Shown piece after piece: positions 43,301 to 51,569 of a DNA stretch of 53,239 nt. Origin of the DNA: Saprospiraceae bacterium (GTDB taxonomy: Bacteria > Bacteroidota > Bacteroidia > Chitinophagales > Saprospiraceae); contig JADLDL010000050.1 of the NCBI GenBank assembly GCA_020846655.1, positions 1-53,239 on the forward strand, written 5' to 3'. A program made the translations under genes and the position numbers. A model generated the notes under the pieces. It made no database searches, was not told where the DNA came from, and saw only the letters and a program-made list of their open reading frames with translations. How positions within the stretch are numbered: the stretch's first letter is position 1; each line of letters starts with the position of its first letter.

Positions 43301-44325
43301 TTGCGCCGGAACATATTCCCTTCCTGTTTGACCGGTTTTACCAATCCGGCGCCGCTCCGTTGCGGGGCGAAGAAAGTTCGGGCATCGGCCTGGCCCTGGT
43401 CAAGGAAATCGTCAACCTGCTGAACGGCCGGATCGAGGTCGCCAGCACGCCCGAACGGGGCAGTATCTTTCGGGTGTGGCTGCCGGTGAGCCGGCTGGCC
43501 GAAAAACAGCAACCGGAAGCCTCCGGCACAACGCTGGCCCCCGCTCTGGCCCTGCCCCTTCCGCACAACACCGAAGCACGCAGCGAGAGCCTGCCCCTGA
43601 TCCTCGTCATCGAAGACAACGCCGATGTGCTCGACTATATCCACAGTTGCCTGTACCCCGACTGGCAGGTGCTCACCGCCCGCAACGGCACACTGGGCCT
43701 GGCCGTGGCGCAGGCGGAACTACCCGATGTCATCATCAGTGATGTGATGATGCCGGGCATGGACGGCTTTGCCCTCACAGCGGCCATCAAAGCGGACCTG
43801 CGCACCAGCCATATCCCCGTGCTGCTGCTCAGCGCCAAATCCACCCGTGCCGACATCATCGAAGGGCTGTCCAAAGGCGCCGACGATTACCTGGTCAAGC
43901 CCTTCGACAAAACCGAACTCCTGCTGCGCCTGCGCAATTTTCACCAACAACAACTGCGCTGGCAAAACAAACCGGCCGCTCCGGAAGCCCCCGACCCCAT
44001 GCCCCCGGCGGAGCGAAGCTTTCTGAACAAGGTGGATGCCGCTATCGAAGCGCAACTGGACCAACTGGAATTCAAAGCCGAACACCTGGCACGGGCGCTC
44101 GCCCTCAGCCGTGTGCAACTGCACCGCAAACTGACGGCTCTGACAGGCGCCTCCACCGGGCTCTACATCCGCCGCTACCGCTTGCAGCGCGCCCGGCAAT
44201 TGCTGGAAACGACCGATCTGCCGGTATCTGAAGTGGCCTGGAAGGTTGGGTTTGAAAACCTCTCGTGGTTTTCGCAGGCCTACCGCGAAGAATTTGGGAT
44301 AAGTCCGCGCGAAACACGCCAGTAG
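40339..44325 (+). CDS. Hybrid two-component system protein (propeller sensor, kinase, receiver, AraC output)
   Basis: This 1328-residue protein has a signal sequence (PTFRILSGFFLLFAGVLPLS) and a periplasmic beta-propeller with repeated blades such as IYWVGTENGLYRFDG, LYIGTWNGGLLEFDP and NIWVSCWNGLIRFTP. A Y_Y_Y domain follows near 705-765, then a membrane helix (about 772-790). The HisKA motif is NITHEFRTPLTVILG with His826, and an HATPase region follows (DSGIGIAPEHIPFLFDRFYQ). The receiver has Asp1135 (IISDVMMPGMDGF). The C-terminal AraC helix-turn-helix is at about 1225-1328 (LSRVQLHRKLTAL, VAWKVGFENLSWFSQAY). Hybrid systems of this layout control nutrient-use genes in Bacteroidota. The regulon is unknown; the downstream exported proteins are candidates. 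Confidence 0.95.
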   Translation: MVPTFRILSGFFLLFAGVLPLSAQHEFYNSQTFGKNIGFSARANSIAEDNEGIYWVGTENGLYRFDGAYARQVSKRPDQNEGFSIIQDLDFDAATNSLWICSSSGFCRYDLTTKQVEDFNPADFFPKGEITQRNKLAYQDRQGEWWGDLNVNGLAHYIPQRKQAEQFVVPEALLKGRNVANLANTILSVEQDSQHDSILWAGTRAGLIRVNKVTKSIQYFYFEHPNTAQAADANAMQRLLSHQNGRLYIGTWNGGLLEFDPATQRFRQFFPNLSGYEPHTTANLVHTLFLAGPEALWAGTGVGICRFDLREPGFSQVKKGKPLNYRDKKGNYWGFYDGLVLYERLRNQNPRIPFPEAQEFRMDLATKKVYCKNFSTPGIWEFNTIDNSLRGLPLPGTGSKATNGSVLELTAMGLLTNDMERLYLLPKGESRFVPLFTAPADAGWLSSVALPDGGALICGEQGYLIHFKPGNRTPALYPPDLVSGGNPDLKNGIWVTSVDQWGRAWVRASGGFLLFDSKNGQFLRFPYKEMPDKIFPDIRALCPDNQGRMWCAGPSELGYLDQAHPERGIVQRYKAAGGLDFTDIGYLQISPDGNIWVSCWNGLIRFTPASGSHRIYRPRTRTHSFLPDGNLLACYWDGFFITHPDSLLSDTTPPRPYATWFKVLDKEKTLLGSLFAPDEIRLSPQENFISIGFSALGFLLPSKYQFAYQLVGVNDDWVNADADNLVAAYTALPGGDYVFRLKVRNATGHWTQQPYELRIHIATPWYRSWLAWLAYAGLTIWAAWRWLRARERQLIVQQRLQEEQREAGRLKELDHFKNRFFTNITHEFRTPLTVILGVAADLESETRAQQTLPGLQTKVEGSLPLIRRNGQRLLELVNQMLALSRIDAGALPVQLLRNDVMPTLRILVEAFHSYAVSQKIGLQFHADPEHFEMDFDPELLQRLLSNLIANALKFTEEYGNVLVSAKPIREQEGSEWLQLEVRDSGIGIAPEHIPFLFDRFYQSGAAPLRGEESSGIGLALVKEIVNLLNGRIEVASTPERGSIFRVWLPVSRLAEKQQPEASGTTLAPALALPLPHNTEARSESLPLILVIEDNADVLDYIHSCLYPDWQVLTARNGTLGLAVAQAELPDVIISDVMMPGMDGFALTAAIKADLRTSHIPVLLLSAKSTRADIIEGLSKGADDYLVKPFDKTELLLRLRNFHQQQLRWQNKPAAPEAPDPMPPAERSFLNKVDAAIEAQLDQLEFKAEHLARALALSRVQLHRKLTALTGASTGLYIRRYRLQRARQLLETTDLPVSEVAWKVGFENLSWFSQAYREEFGISPRETRQ

Positions 44326-44546
44326 CCGCAGGCAACATCCAAAATGGTGTTTTACAGTATTTTACAGACGTATTTTTTTTGCTTATGAAACCCGGACTAC
44401 AATTAATTCAGGTAAATTTCACCGGGAACTAAAGTTTCTGAAACACAGACTAAAATGGTTTGGAGCCGGAAGGGCTGAGATTTGGGAGTGCAAAACAACC
44501 CCGCACGTCCACCCTATTTTTTTCATTCCGCAACACTTCCAAAACA

Positions 44547-44690
44547 ATGACACGTCTGTACACCTCCCTCTGGGTGTTGGCACTTTTCTGTCTCACCAAT
44601 AACTCCCTTCTTTTTTCACAAGCCGCCTGGACCAGCCACACGCCGCCCTTTGGCGACACGATTGGTATCTCCGACATAGAGGTGGTTTGT
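44547..44690 (+). pseudogene. Truncated start of an exported protein gene
   Basis: ATG at 44547 begins MTRLYTSLWVLALFCLTNNS, a clear signal peptide, followed by QAAWTSHTPPFGDTIGISDI, similar in style to the start of propeller-type exported proteins such as the one at 48596. After about 48 residues the frame runs into the 14-bp minisatellite at 44694 and becomes meaningless. It looks like a 5' gene remnant cut by repeat insertion or deletion. The preceding stretch 44326-44546 shows no gene. Confidence 0.5.
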
Positions 44691-44693
44691 TTA

Positions 44694-44752
44694 GGCCGGG
44701 GCGCGTATTTCGGGGTGCGTGTTTCGGAGTGCGTACTCCGCCGCAACTGTCT
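44694..44752. repeat. 14-bp minisatellite, copy C
   Basis: Units GCGCGTATTTCGGG, GTGCGTGTTTCGGA and GTGCGTACTCCGCC follow each other. They belong to the same family as copies A and B. The array joins the gene remnant at 44547 to the leader of the gene starting at 44795. Confidence 0.75.
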
Positions 44753-44794
44753 TACTCGTACTTGCTTCTTATCCACCATAAACACCCCAATGTG

Positions 44795-47700
44795 ATGCAT
44801 TTTTATACCCAAACCTTCGGATTATACCTCCTGCTACTCCTCTTCTCTGCCGGGCCTCTGCAAGCAGCCACCCTCGAATCGGCCATGAGCGGCAACTGGA
44901 ACCTCAGCAGTACCTGGGTAGGCGGCATCCTACCCGGCGCCGCCGATGATGTGGTCATCAAGTTCAACCACAACGTGACGCTGTCGGATACCCGCTCGTG
45001 TGCAGGTCTGCTGGTGGAAAGCGGCGCGACGTTCTCGTTGTCGGGCACCCTGAACCACAGCGGCTCATTTTTAAACCAGGGCATCACCCAATGGAGCGGT
45101 GGCGAGTTCAGCGGAAGCGGCAGCATCACCAACGACGGCACCCTCAACGCCAGCGGCTTTACCAACCACAATACCACCGCCAACATCACCAACAACGCCG
45201 GCAAAACCATCAACTGGACCGACGGCTGGTTCGACCAGGCCGGCGGCGGACAAACCCTGTACAACAACGGCATCTTCAACCTCATTGGCAACAACCCCGC
45301 TAATTTGACCTGCAAGATGCCCATCGTCAACACCGGAACAATCAACAAAACTGCCGGTACCCTGAACATCGTGCAAACCCTGGACAACCAGGCCGGCGGC
45401 GCCGTAACCCTGTCGGCCGGCGCCACGATCAGTTTCACCACCGGCAACCTCACCCAAAACGGCACCTTCACCGTGCACGGCACCGTGGAGCTGAGCGGTG
45501 GCGCCCACAGTTTTGGCGCCAATTTCAGCGGCAGCGGCAGCCTCAGCATCAACGGCGCCACCACCGTGACGGCTCCCGGCGGCTTCGCCCCGGCACTGCC
45601 CACCATCAACCACTCGGCAACGCTCAACGCCGGCGCTGCCACCGCGCTTACCATCCCCAACGGCAGCACCTGGAACTGGAGCAGCGGCGATTTCGGCGCC
45701 TTCACGAGCATCACCAACGACGGCACCCTCAACGCCAGCGGGTTTACCAACCACAACACCGCCGCCAACATCACCAACAACGCCGGCAAAACCATCAACT
45801 GGACCGACGGTTGGTTCGACCAGGCCGGCGGCGGACAAACCCTGTACAACAACGGTATCTTCAACCTCATTGGCAACAACCCCGCTAATTTGACCTGCAA
45901 GATGCCCAGCGTCAACACCGGAACAATCAACAAAACTGCCGGTACCCTGAACATCGTGCAAACCCTGGACAACCAGGCCGGCGGCGCCGTAACCCTGTCG
46001 GCCGGCGCCACCATCAGTTTCACCACCGGCAACCTCACCCAAAACGGCACCTTCACCGTGCAGGGCACCGTGGAACTGAGCGGTGGCGCCCACATGTTCG
46101 GCGCCAATTTCAGCGGCAGCGGCACCCTCAGCATCAACGGCATCACCACCGTGACAGCCCCAGGCGGCTTCGCCCCGGCACTGCCCACCATCAACCACTC
46201 GGCATTGCTCAACGCCGGCGCTGCCACCGCACTCACCATCCCCAACGGCAGCACCTGGAACTGGAGCAGTGGCGATTTCGGCGCCTTCACGAGCATCACC
46301 AACGACGGTACCCTCAACGCCAGCGGCTTTACCAACCACAACACCGCCGCCAACATCACCAACAACGCCGGCAAAACCATCAACTGGACCGACGGCTGGT
46401 TCGACCAAGCCGGCGGCGGACAAACCCTGAGCAACAACGGCATCTTCAACCTCATCGGCAACAACCCCAGCAATTTCAGCTGCCTGATGCCCATCGTCAA
46501 TGCCGGTGTACTGAAAAAATCTACAGGCCTACTCAATTTTGGACAAGCCCTGGACAACCAGGCAACGGGCACGATCCAAGGCCAGGGGACGCTGACCTTT
46601 ACCAATTCCCTGACGAATACGGGCTGGATCGAGCCGGGGCTGTCCACGACAGGGACCCTCAGCATCAACCGCACGAGTGGCGTGCCGGTACACAAGCTGG
46701 CCATAGAAGTAGCCAGCAATGCCGGTCCGGGCAGCGGGCACGACCAATTGCAATCTGTGAACGCCGTTAGCATCGACGGCGCGCTGACGGTCAGTTTGAC
46801 CGGCGGGTTTACGCCGGCCTATGGCGCCGTCTACACGATTATGACCTACAGTAGCCGCAGTGGTACGTTTTCCAGCGTGAGTCCGGATTGCTGGACCCCG
46901 AACTACGGCCCCACCAGTACGACCATCACCTACGAGCCGGACACCTGGTACGCCGATAGCGACGACGACGGATTCGGCGACCCCAGCCAGACCCAACTGG
47001 CCTGTACCCAACCCTCCGGATACGTGGACAATAGCGACGATTGCAACGACAACAATGCGGCTATACACCCCAACGCCACCGAAACCTGCAACGGAATGGA
47101 CGACGATTGCGACGGGCTGACCGACGACGACGACCCCAGCATCAGCGGACAAACCCTTTGGTACGCCGATAGCGACGACGACAGTTTCGGTGCCCCCGCC
47201 CAGACCCAACTGGCCTGCTCCCAACCCTTCGGATACGTGGATAATGGCGACGATTGCAACGACAACAATGCGGCTATACACCCCAACGCCACCGAAACCT
47301 GCAACGGATTCGACGACAACTGCGACGGCCAAACGGACGACAACGGCTGCGCCAACACCATCAGCGGCTATGTTTGGTGGAGCCAGGACCAAACCAGCGG
47401 CGTAAAAGACGTACATGTCGCGCTGAGTGGCGACCAAACTGGCTCCAACACCACACTGCCCGATGGGGCATACACCTTGACCGTGAGTTCAGGTTCCAAT
47501 TTTACCATCACACCCGCCAAGACCCTCAACAAGCTCAACGGCGTGAGCACGGCGGATGCCCTGCGCATCCAGTTGCATGTGTCCAATGTGAGCCTCATCA
47601 CCAACCCGTACCAACTCGTGGCGGCCGATGTCAACAAATCCAATTCCGTGTCTACGCTCGACGCGACCATCATCAACCAGGCCTTGTTGGGCAATCCGGC

Positions 47701-48583
47701 CGCGAACCTACAGTTCAAAACCTCCTGGCGGTTTGTGCCGGCGGCCCATCCGATGAACAACCCACCCTGGGGTTTCCCGGAAAAAATTACCCTCAACGGC
47801 GTGCCGAACGGAGCCAGCGCACAAAACTTCTATGGCATCAAAACGGGGGATGTCATCGCGGTCTACGCCAACCCAGCCAATTTCAGTGCGCCCGAGCCGC
47901 TTGTTCTCGAATGCCCGGACCAGGTGTTGGTACCCGGCGCCCGCCTTGTGGCAGAGTGCAGCGCACGGCCGTTTTCTGAGCTGGCGGCCTTGCAACTGGC
48001 CCTGCGTTTTGACCCTGAACGCCTGACCCTGGTGTCGGTTCAGCCCCTGGGGGCATTGCCCTTGTCGGAAGATCATTTTGGTCAATACGAAGTCGAAGAC
48101 GGCATCCTGCGGCTGGCCTGGTCGCAAGCCCAGGGCGTCTCCCTCCAGCAAACCAGTCCTTTGTTTCGGCTGGAATTTGAGGTGCGGGAAGGCGGTGGCC
48201 GGCTGAGCGAGGCCCTCGCGTTGGCAGACGACCGGCTGCCCGGCCGGGCGTACAGCAGCAGTTTTGTTGAATCTGAACTTCAACTGCAATTTGCCGGTAC
48301 CACCGGCACCGCAGCGCCCGTCGCGACAGGCCTACAGTTGTTGCAGAACCGGCCCAACCCCGCCCAAGGCCACACCAACATTGGTTTTGTATTGCCGGAG
48401 GCTTGCGTGGCACGGCTGCGCCTGTTCGACGCGGCCGGTCGAATCGTGGCCGAGCGCAAGGATCAGTTTCCGGTTGGCCGGCACGACCTGCGCTTCGACC
48501 TGAGCGGCTGTGCGGGGCTGTTGTATTATGAACTCACCACACCGGTGGGCACCCTAACGCGTAAAATGATAACTGTAGAATAA
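44795..48583 (+). CDS. T9SS-exported repeat protein with MopE-like, dockerin-like and cohesin-like parts
   Basis: I choose ATG 44795 (MHFYTQTFGLYLLLLLFSAG, a signal peptide) because an in-frame ATG at 44687 reads through the minisatellite. The 1262-residue protein has two full, near-identical 195-residue repeats and part of a third (about 110-565). These are Asn/Thr/Gly-rich (TNHNTAANITNNAGKTINWT) and probably form a beta-solenoid. Two MopE-like metal-binding motifs follow from about 718 (WYADSDDDGFGDP, DDCNDNNAAIHPNATETCNG). A dockerin-like region follows near 858-970 (VAADVNKSNSVSTLDATIIN), then a cohesin-like domain near 1033-1165 (LALRFDPERLTLVSV). The last 85 residues (LQLLQNRPNPAQGHTNIGFV) are a T9SS sorting domain. 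It is likely a calcium-binding surface or released protein. Confidence 0.85.
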   Translation: MHFYTQTFGLYLLLLLFSAGPLQAATLESAMSGNWNLSSTWVGGILPGAADDVVIKFNHNVTLSDTRSCAGLLVESGATFSLSGTLNHSGSFLNQGITQWSGGEFSGSGSITNDGTLNASGFTNHNTTANITNNAGKTINWTDGWFDQAGGGQTLYNNGIFNLIGNNPANLTCKMPIVNTGTINKTAGTLNIVQTLDNQAGGAVTLSAGATISFTTGNLTQNGTFTVHGTVELSGGAHSFGANFSGSGSLSINGATTVTAPGGFAPALPTINHSATLNAGAATALTIPNGSTWNWSSGDFGAFTSITNDGTLNASGFTNHNTAANITNNAGKTINWTDGWFDQAGGGQTLYNNGIFNLIGNNPANLTCKMPSVNTGTINKTAGTLNIVQTLDNQAGGAVTLSAGATISFTTGNLTQNGTFTVQGTVELSGGAHMFGANFSGSGTLSINGITTVTAPGGFAPALPTINHSALLNAGAATALTIPNGSTWNWSSGDFGAFTSITNDGTLNASGFTNHNTAANITNNAGKTINWTDGWFDQAGGGQTLSNNGIFNLIGNNPSNFSCLMPIVNAGVLKKSTGLLNFGQALDNQATGTIQGQGTLTFTNSLTNTGWIEPGLSTTGTLSINRTSGVPVHKLAIEVASNAGPGSGHDQLQSVNAVSIDGALTVSLTGGFTPAYGAVYTIMTYSSRSGTFSSVSPDCWTPNYGPTSTTITYEPDTWYADSDDDGFGDPSQTQLACTQPSGYVDNSDDCNDNNAAIHPNATETCNGMDDDCDGLTDDDDPSISGQTLWYADSDDDSFGAPAQTQLACSQPFGYVDNGDDCNDNNAAIHPNATETCNGFDDNCDGQTDDNGCANTISGYVWWSQDQTSGVKDVHVALSGDQTGSNTTLPDGAYTLTVSSGSNFTITPAKTLNKLNGVSTADALRIQLHVSNVSLITNPYQLVAADVNKSNSVSTLDATIINQALLGNPAANLQFKTSWRFVPAAHPMNNPPWGFPEKITLNGVPNGASAQNFYGIKTGDVIAVYANPANFSAPEPLVLECPDQVLVPGARLVAECSARPFSELAALQLALRFDPERLTLVSVQPLGALPLSEDHFGQYEVEDGILRLAWSQAQGVSLQQTSPLFRLEFEVREGGGRLSEALALADDRLPGRAYSSSFVESELQLQFAGTTGTAAPVATGLQLLQNRPNPAQGHTNIGFVLPEACVARLRLFDAAGRIVAERKDQFPVGRHDLRFDLSGCAGLLYYELTTPVGTLTRKMITVE
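45122..46480 (+). repeat. 585-bp in-frame tandem repeats (2 full, 1 partial)
   Basis: The unit of 585 bp (195 codons) starts at 45122, 45707 and 46292; the third copy stops after about 190 bp. Copies differ at few bases, so they arose recently or are homogenised by recombination. Confidence 0.9.
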
Positions 48584-48595
48584 GACTCTCGCCTT

Positions 48596-50776
48596 ATGTT
48601 CAAAACGATTTCTTTGCTCTTTTGCCTGATGACGGCCTCCCTGGCAGCGCAAACCCCGGAGTGGGACTATTTTTACCCTTCCGGCACAGTCAGCAGCCTC
48701 GCCGCTCGCGGCAATACCATCCTGGTTTGTGCCACCAACGGTTACGGCATTACCCGCTTCGATACCTTGGGCAACGCCACCATTTTTGATATTTTCAATT
48801 CCGATATTCCGTTTCAAACAGCCCGGCAAGTGTGCATAGCCCCTGCCGGCGACTGGTGGGTGCAGCACCCGGGGGGCATCGCCCGGTACGACGGCGCCGC
48901 CTGGACCAACTGGGATACAACACAGATCGGCCTGGTGTTTACCGGCACGACGGTCACGGCCCTGGAGGCTGCGCAGGATGGCTCGGTATGGCTGTCGACC
49001 AACAACAAGGGCGTTTTGTTTTTTGAAAACAATACCTGGACCAATTGGAACAACACCAACTCGGGTTTGCCTTCCAACGACGTGCGCGACCTGGCCTTTG
49101 GCCCTGACGGGAAAAAATATTTCGCCACCAGCGCCGGGCTGGCTCAGTTGGACGGCAGCACCTGGACCGTGTCCAACGCCGCCAGTACCGGCTTGTCCAA
49201 TTTCAACAACTGCAAATCGGTGGCGGTGACGCCGGCCGGCGTCGTGTGGGTTACGGAGGGCCAAAACCGCTTTGCTAAACGGGAAGCGGGCGCCTGGACC
49301 GAATTAACGGCTGCCGCTATTGGTCTTACCGCAGCGGGATTCTCCGGTCAGGTAGAAACCGATGCGCAGGGCCGGCTATGGCTGTCGTACAGCAAAAGCA
49401 TATCCCGCCTGGATGCAGCGGGCTGGACGCACTACACAGAAGCCGCATTTGGCTGTACCGTGACCGTTTCGCTTTCTCCCGGCATCCAGATGCGTACTGA
49501 CGGCGCGGGCCAACTATGGGCGACGGTGTGCGGGCTGAGCCGCTTCGACGGACAGGCGTGGAAATCGTTCTCGCTCGGCAACTCCGCACTGCAAGGCGGG
49601 CAGATATTTGCTATTGCACAGGACACGGCGGGGCATATGTGGTTTGGCGGCGACGGAGGCATTGCGAAAAAAGAAGGTGACCAATGGCAAGCCTTTGATC
49701 CTGAGGATTGGGGGCTCACGAGTTCGAGGGTGTATTCGGCGCACGGCGATGCCTTGGGCAATGTTTGGTTTGGAGCGGACAACGGCGAAATCCTGCGCTT
49801 TGACGGGAGCACCTGGACCGTTTTTGACACCGTCGTGAAGGCCCTGCCTGGTTTTAGCGCCTATTGGGCCATCGCCTCTGCGCCCGACGGGACCGTTTGG
49901 TTTTCGTTGGTGCCGCAGGCCACATCCGCTGCGCTGGCACGGTACAAAAATGGCGAATGGACCTTTTTCACGCCCGGCAATGCACCTTTGCCCGACTTTG
50001 ACATCGTCAGCATCGCGGTGCAGCCCGACGGCGTGGCCTGGTTTTTGGTCAACGACCGCCTGCTCCGCTACGACGGTAGCCAGTGGACGTCCTTTGACTC
50101 CAAAGCAAGCGGGGCGCCGTTCACGATCCTGCGCCACATGGCGTTGGCGCCTGATGGAGCGCTGTGGATCACATCGGATGCCGGTCTGCTCCGTTTCGAC
50201 GGCGCCAACTGGAGCAGCCTGACGGTGGCCAATGCCGGCATCCCCTCCGACAACACCTTCCGGGTCAGTTTTGACCGGGCCGGCGGCATGTATATGGCTT
50301 ATGATCCGGCAGCCAAAGCGGCGAATTGCGCCGTTTTGCGCGGCGGCGTCTGGACCGAACTGGTGCATCCGAACTTCGAACCGGGTTTCAATACACGGCC
50401 CTGGGTGATCCTGACCGACCGCGACGACCGCCTTTGGTTTTCCAATTTCAACGACCCCGACAACGGCGTTTTCCACTACGACCCCATGCTGGTACAGGCC
50501 TGGGAGCCGCCGGCGATCGGGGGACCTTGGCAGGTATTTCCCAACCCCACCCGCTCGGTGTTGCAGGTAAGCGTGCCGGGCGAAGCCCCGCCCAACAGTC
50601 GTTTCGAGATCCTGGACTTGTATGGAAAGACGCTCCGGCAAATCCAAACCGGCCCCTTGAGCCGTACAGGCGCCCGGATAGATCCCGGCGATTTGCCGTC
50701 GGGGACGTATTTGTTGCGCTGGGTGGCCGACGGCGCGGTGCTGGGGCTGAAACGGTTTGTGTTGCTGCGGGAGTAG
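48596..50776 (+). CDS. T9SS-exported beta-propeller protein
   Basis: The 726-residue protein starts with signal peptide MFKTISLLFCLMTASLAAQT. It carries many propeller blades of two-component-regulator type (GSVWLSTNNKGVLFFENNTW, HMWFGGDGGIAKKEGDQW, ALWITSDAGLLRFDGANW). The C-terminal part from about 645 (WQVFPNPTRSVLQVSVPG to LKRFVLLRE) is a T9SS type A sorting domain. It lacks any kinase part, so it looks like the sensor half of a hybrid system exported on its own. The gene starts 12 bp after the 1262-aa gene and is likely co-transcribed. A ligand-binding role for sugars or peptides is possible but not shown. Confidence 0.88.
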   Translation: MFKTISLLFCLMTASLAAQTPEWDYFYPSGTVSSLAARGNTILVCATNGYGITRFDTLGNATIFDIFNSDIPFQTARQVCIAPAGDWWVQHPGGIARYDGAAWTNWDTTQIGLVFTGTTVTALEAAQDGSVWLSTNNKGVLFFENNTWTNWNNTNSGLPSNDVRDLAFGPDGKKYFATSAGLAQLDGSTWTVSNAASTGLSNFNNCKSVAVTPAGVVWVTEGQNRFAKREAGAWTELTAAAIGLTAAGFSGQVETDAQGRLWLSYSKSISRLDAAGWTHYTEAAFGCTVTVSLSPGIQMRTDGAGQLWATVCGLSRFDGQAWKSFSLGNSALQGGQIFAIAQDTAGHMWFGGDGGIAKKEGDQWQAFDPEDWGLTSSRVYSAHGDALGNVWFGADNGEILRFDGSTWTVFDTVVKALPGFSAYWAIASAPDGTVWFSLVPQATSAALARYKNGEWTFFTPGNAPLPDFDIVSIAVQPDGVAWFLVNDRLLRYDGSQWTSFDSKASGAPFTILRHMALAPDGALWITSDAGLLRFDGANWSSLTVANAGIPSDNTFRVSFDRAGGMYMAYDPAAKAANCAVLRGGVWTELVHPNFEPGFNTRPWVILTDRDDRLWFSNFNDPDNGVFHYDPMLVQAWEPPAIGGPWQVFPNPTRSVLQVSVPGEAPPNSRFEILDLYGKTLRQIQTGPLSRTGARIDPGDLPSGTYLLRWVADGAVLGLKRFVLLRE

Positions 50777-50840
50777 GGAAATTTGGGTTTATCATTTTTA
50801 ACCAGACAAAAACCATTTCATATTATTTAAAACAAAAAAC

Positions 50841-51140
50841 ATGAAAAAAATCAATGCAATTAAAACCGCAGGGACGCTCATGGGCATTTGCCTCAGTATT
50901 TCAATTTTATTTACTTCTTGTCAACCGCGGCAACCTGCGGGGGTAAAAAAGGGAGATTTGTTTGTAAAGTCCTGCGAATCTTCAGGCTCTCCAAACTACG
51001 AGATTTGTATTCTTTGTAAAGACCCTGAAAAAACCGTTTGTAAAAAGTATATCTGTCATAGTGAAGGCGATTGTGAAGTATGGCCTTATCCCAGACAACC
51101 TTCTTCTGCGGAAATTAAAAAACTAATGAAAAAGCAATAA
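50841..51140 (+). CDS. Small lipoprotein
   Basis: The 99-residue product has a lipoprotein signal: MKKINAIKTAGTLMGICLSI then FTSC, with the lipobox Cys at about residue 27. The mature part is small with eight further Cys residues (SCESS, ICILCKDPEKTVCKKYICHS, GDCEV), suggesting disulfides or metal binding in the envelope. No family is recognised. The gene and its flanks are clearly more AT-rich than the neighbours, which may reflect recent acquisition or simple lack of constraint. It has its own 64-bp AT-rich leader and is followed by a hairpin terminator. Confidence 0.75.
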   Translation: MKKINAIKTAGTLMGICLSISILFTSCQPRQPAGVKKGDLFVKSCESSGSPNYEICILCKDPEKTVCKKYICHSEGDCEVWPYPRQPSSAEIKKLMKKQ

Positions 51141-51214
51141 GTACAACAGCGAACCGGGGAATACCTTTTTTGAGCACCCCAACAAAAACAAAACGCAATA
51201 TATTTTTTCCATGT

Positions 51215-51256
51215 AGGTTTACAGGTACTTCAACGTACCCTGTAAACCTGCTTTTT
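51215..51256 (+). terminator. Rho-independent terminator after the lipoprotein gene
   Basis: AGGTTTACAGGTAC (51215-51228) pairs with its complement at 51235-51249 with one bulged G, around the loop TTCAAC. GCTTTTTCATTT follows on the plus strand. The 75 bp between the stop and the stem contain only A-rich DNA. Confidence 0.75.
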
Positions 51257-51290
51257 CATTTCCCAATACCCAGAGAAGCGTTGTGTTTTC

Positions 51291-51470
51291 GGCCCTAAAG
51301 GGCCTCGACCAGGGCGGCATAAATGCCGCGCTACCGGCTCGTAGTCCCTTGGGAGTCGGCCCTAAAGGGCCTCGGCCAGGGCGGCATAAATGCCGCGCTA
51401 CCGGCTCGTAGTCCCTTGGGAGTCGGCCCTAAAGGGCCTCGACCAGGGCGGCATAAATGCCGCGCTACCA
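51291..51470. repeat. 67-bp tandem repeat with internal palindromes
   Basis: Copies start at 51291, 51358 and 51425, the last incomplete. Each holds the palindromes GGCCCTAAAGGGCC and GCGGCATAAATGCCGC. No gene is supported in 51257-51569. Confidence 0.9.
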
Positions 51471-51474
51471 GTCC

Positions 51475-51497
51475 CAATTGGCCACATTGACCACATT
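51475..51497. repeat. Dispersed repeat, second copy of the 29723 motif
   Basis: CAATTGGCCACATTGACCAC and the next three bases are the exact reverse complement of 29723-29745. A degenerate second unit with ATTGACCACATTCA follows at 51501-51520. Confidence 0.8.
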
Positions 51498-51534
51498 CAT
51501 CCAATTGACCACATTCACCCACATCGTCATGTGG

Positions 51535-51565
51535 TTTCCGTACGATTCCCCCAGCCCTACTTTTG
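51535..51565 (+). promoter_or_regulatory. Candidate promoter of leaderless response regulator gene
   Basis: TACTTTTG (51558-51565) matches TAnnTTTG, with TTTC at 51535-51538 (19-base spacing) as a near -33 element. The ATG at 51570 lies 4 bases after the -7 box, so transcription would start at or beside the start codon. Confidence 0.45.
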
Positions 51566-51569
51566 CCTT

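Noticed and set aside
44803-46773. 656-codon minus-strand reading frame opposite the repeat protein
   Set aside because: The frame is open only because the 585-bp repeats on the plus strand are GC-rich and stop-free in antisense. The plus strand has signal peptide, domains and sorting signal.
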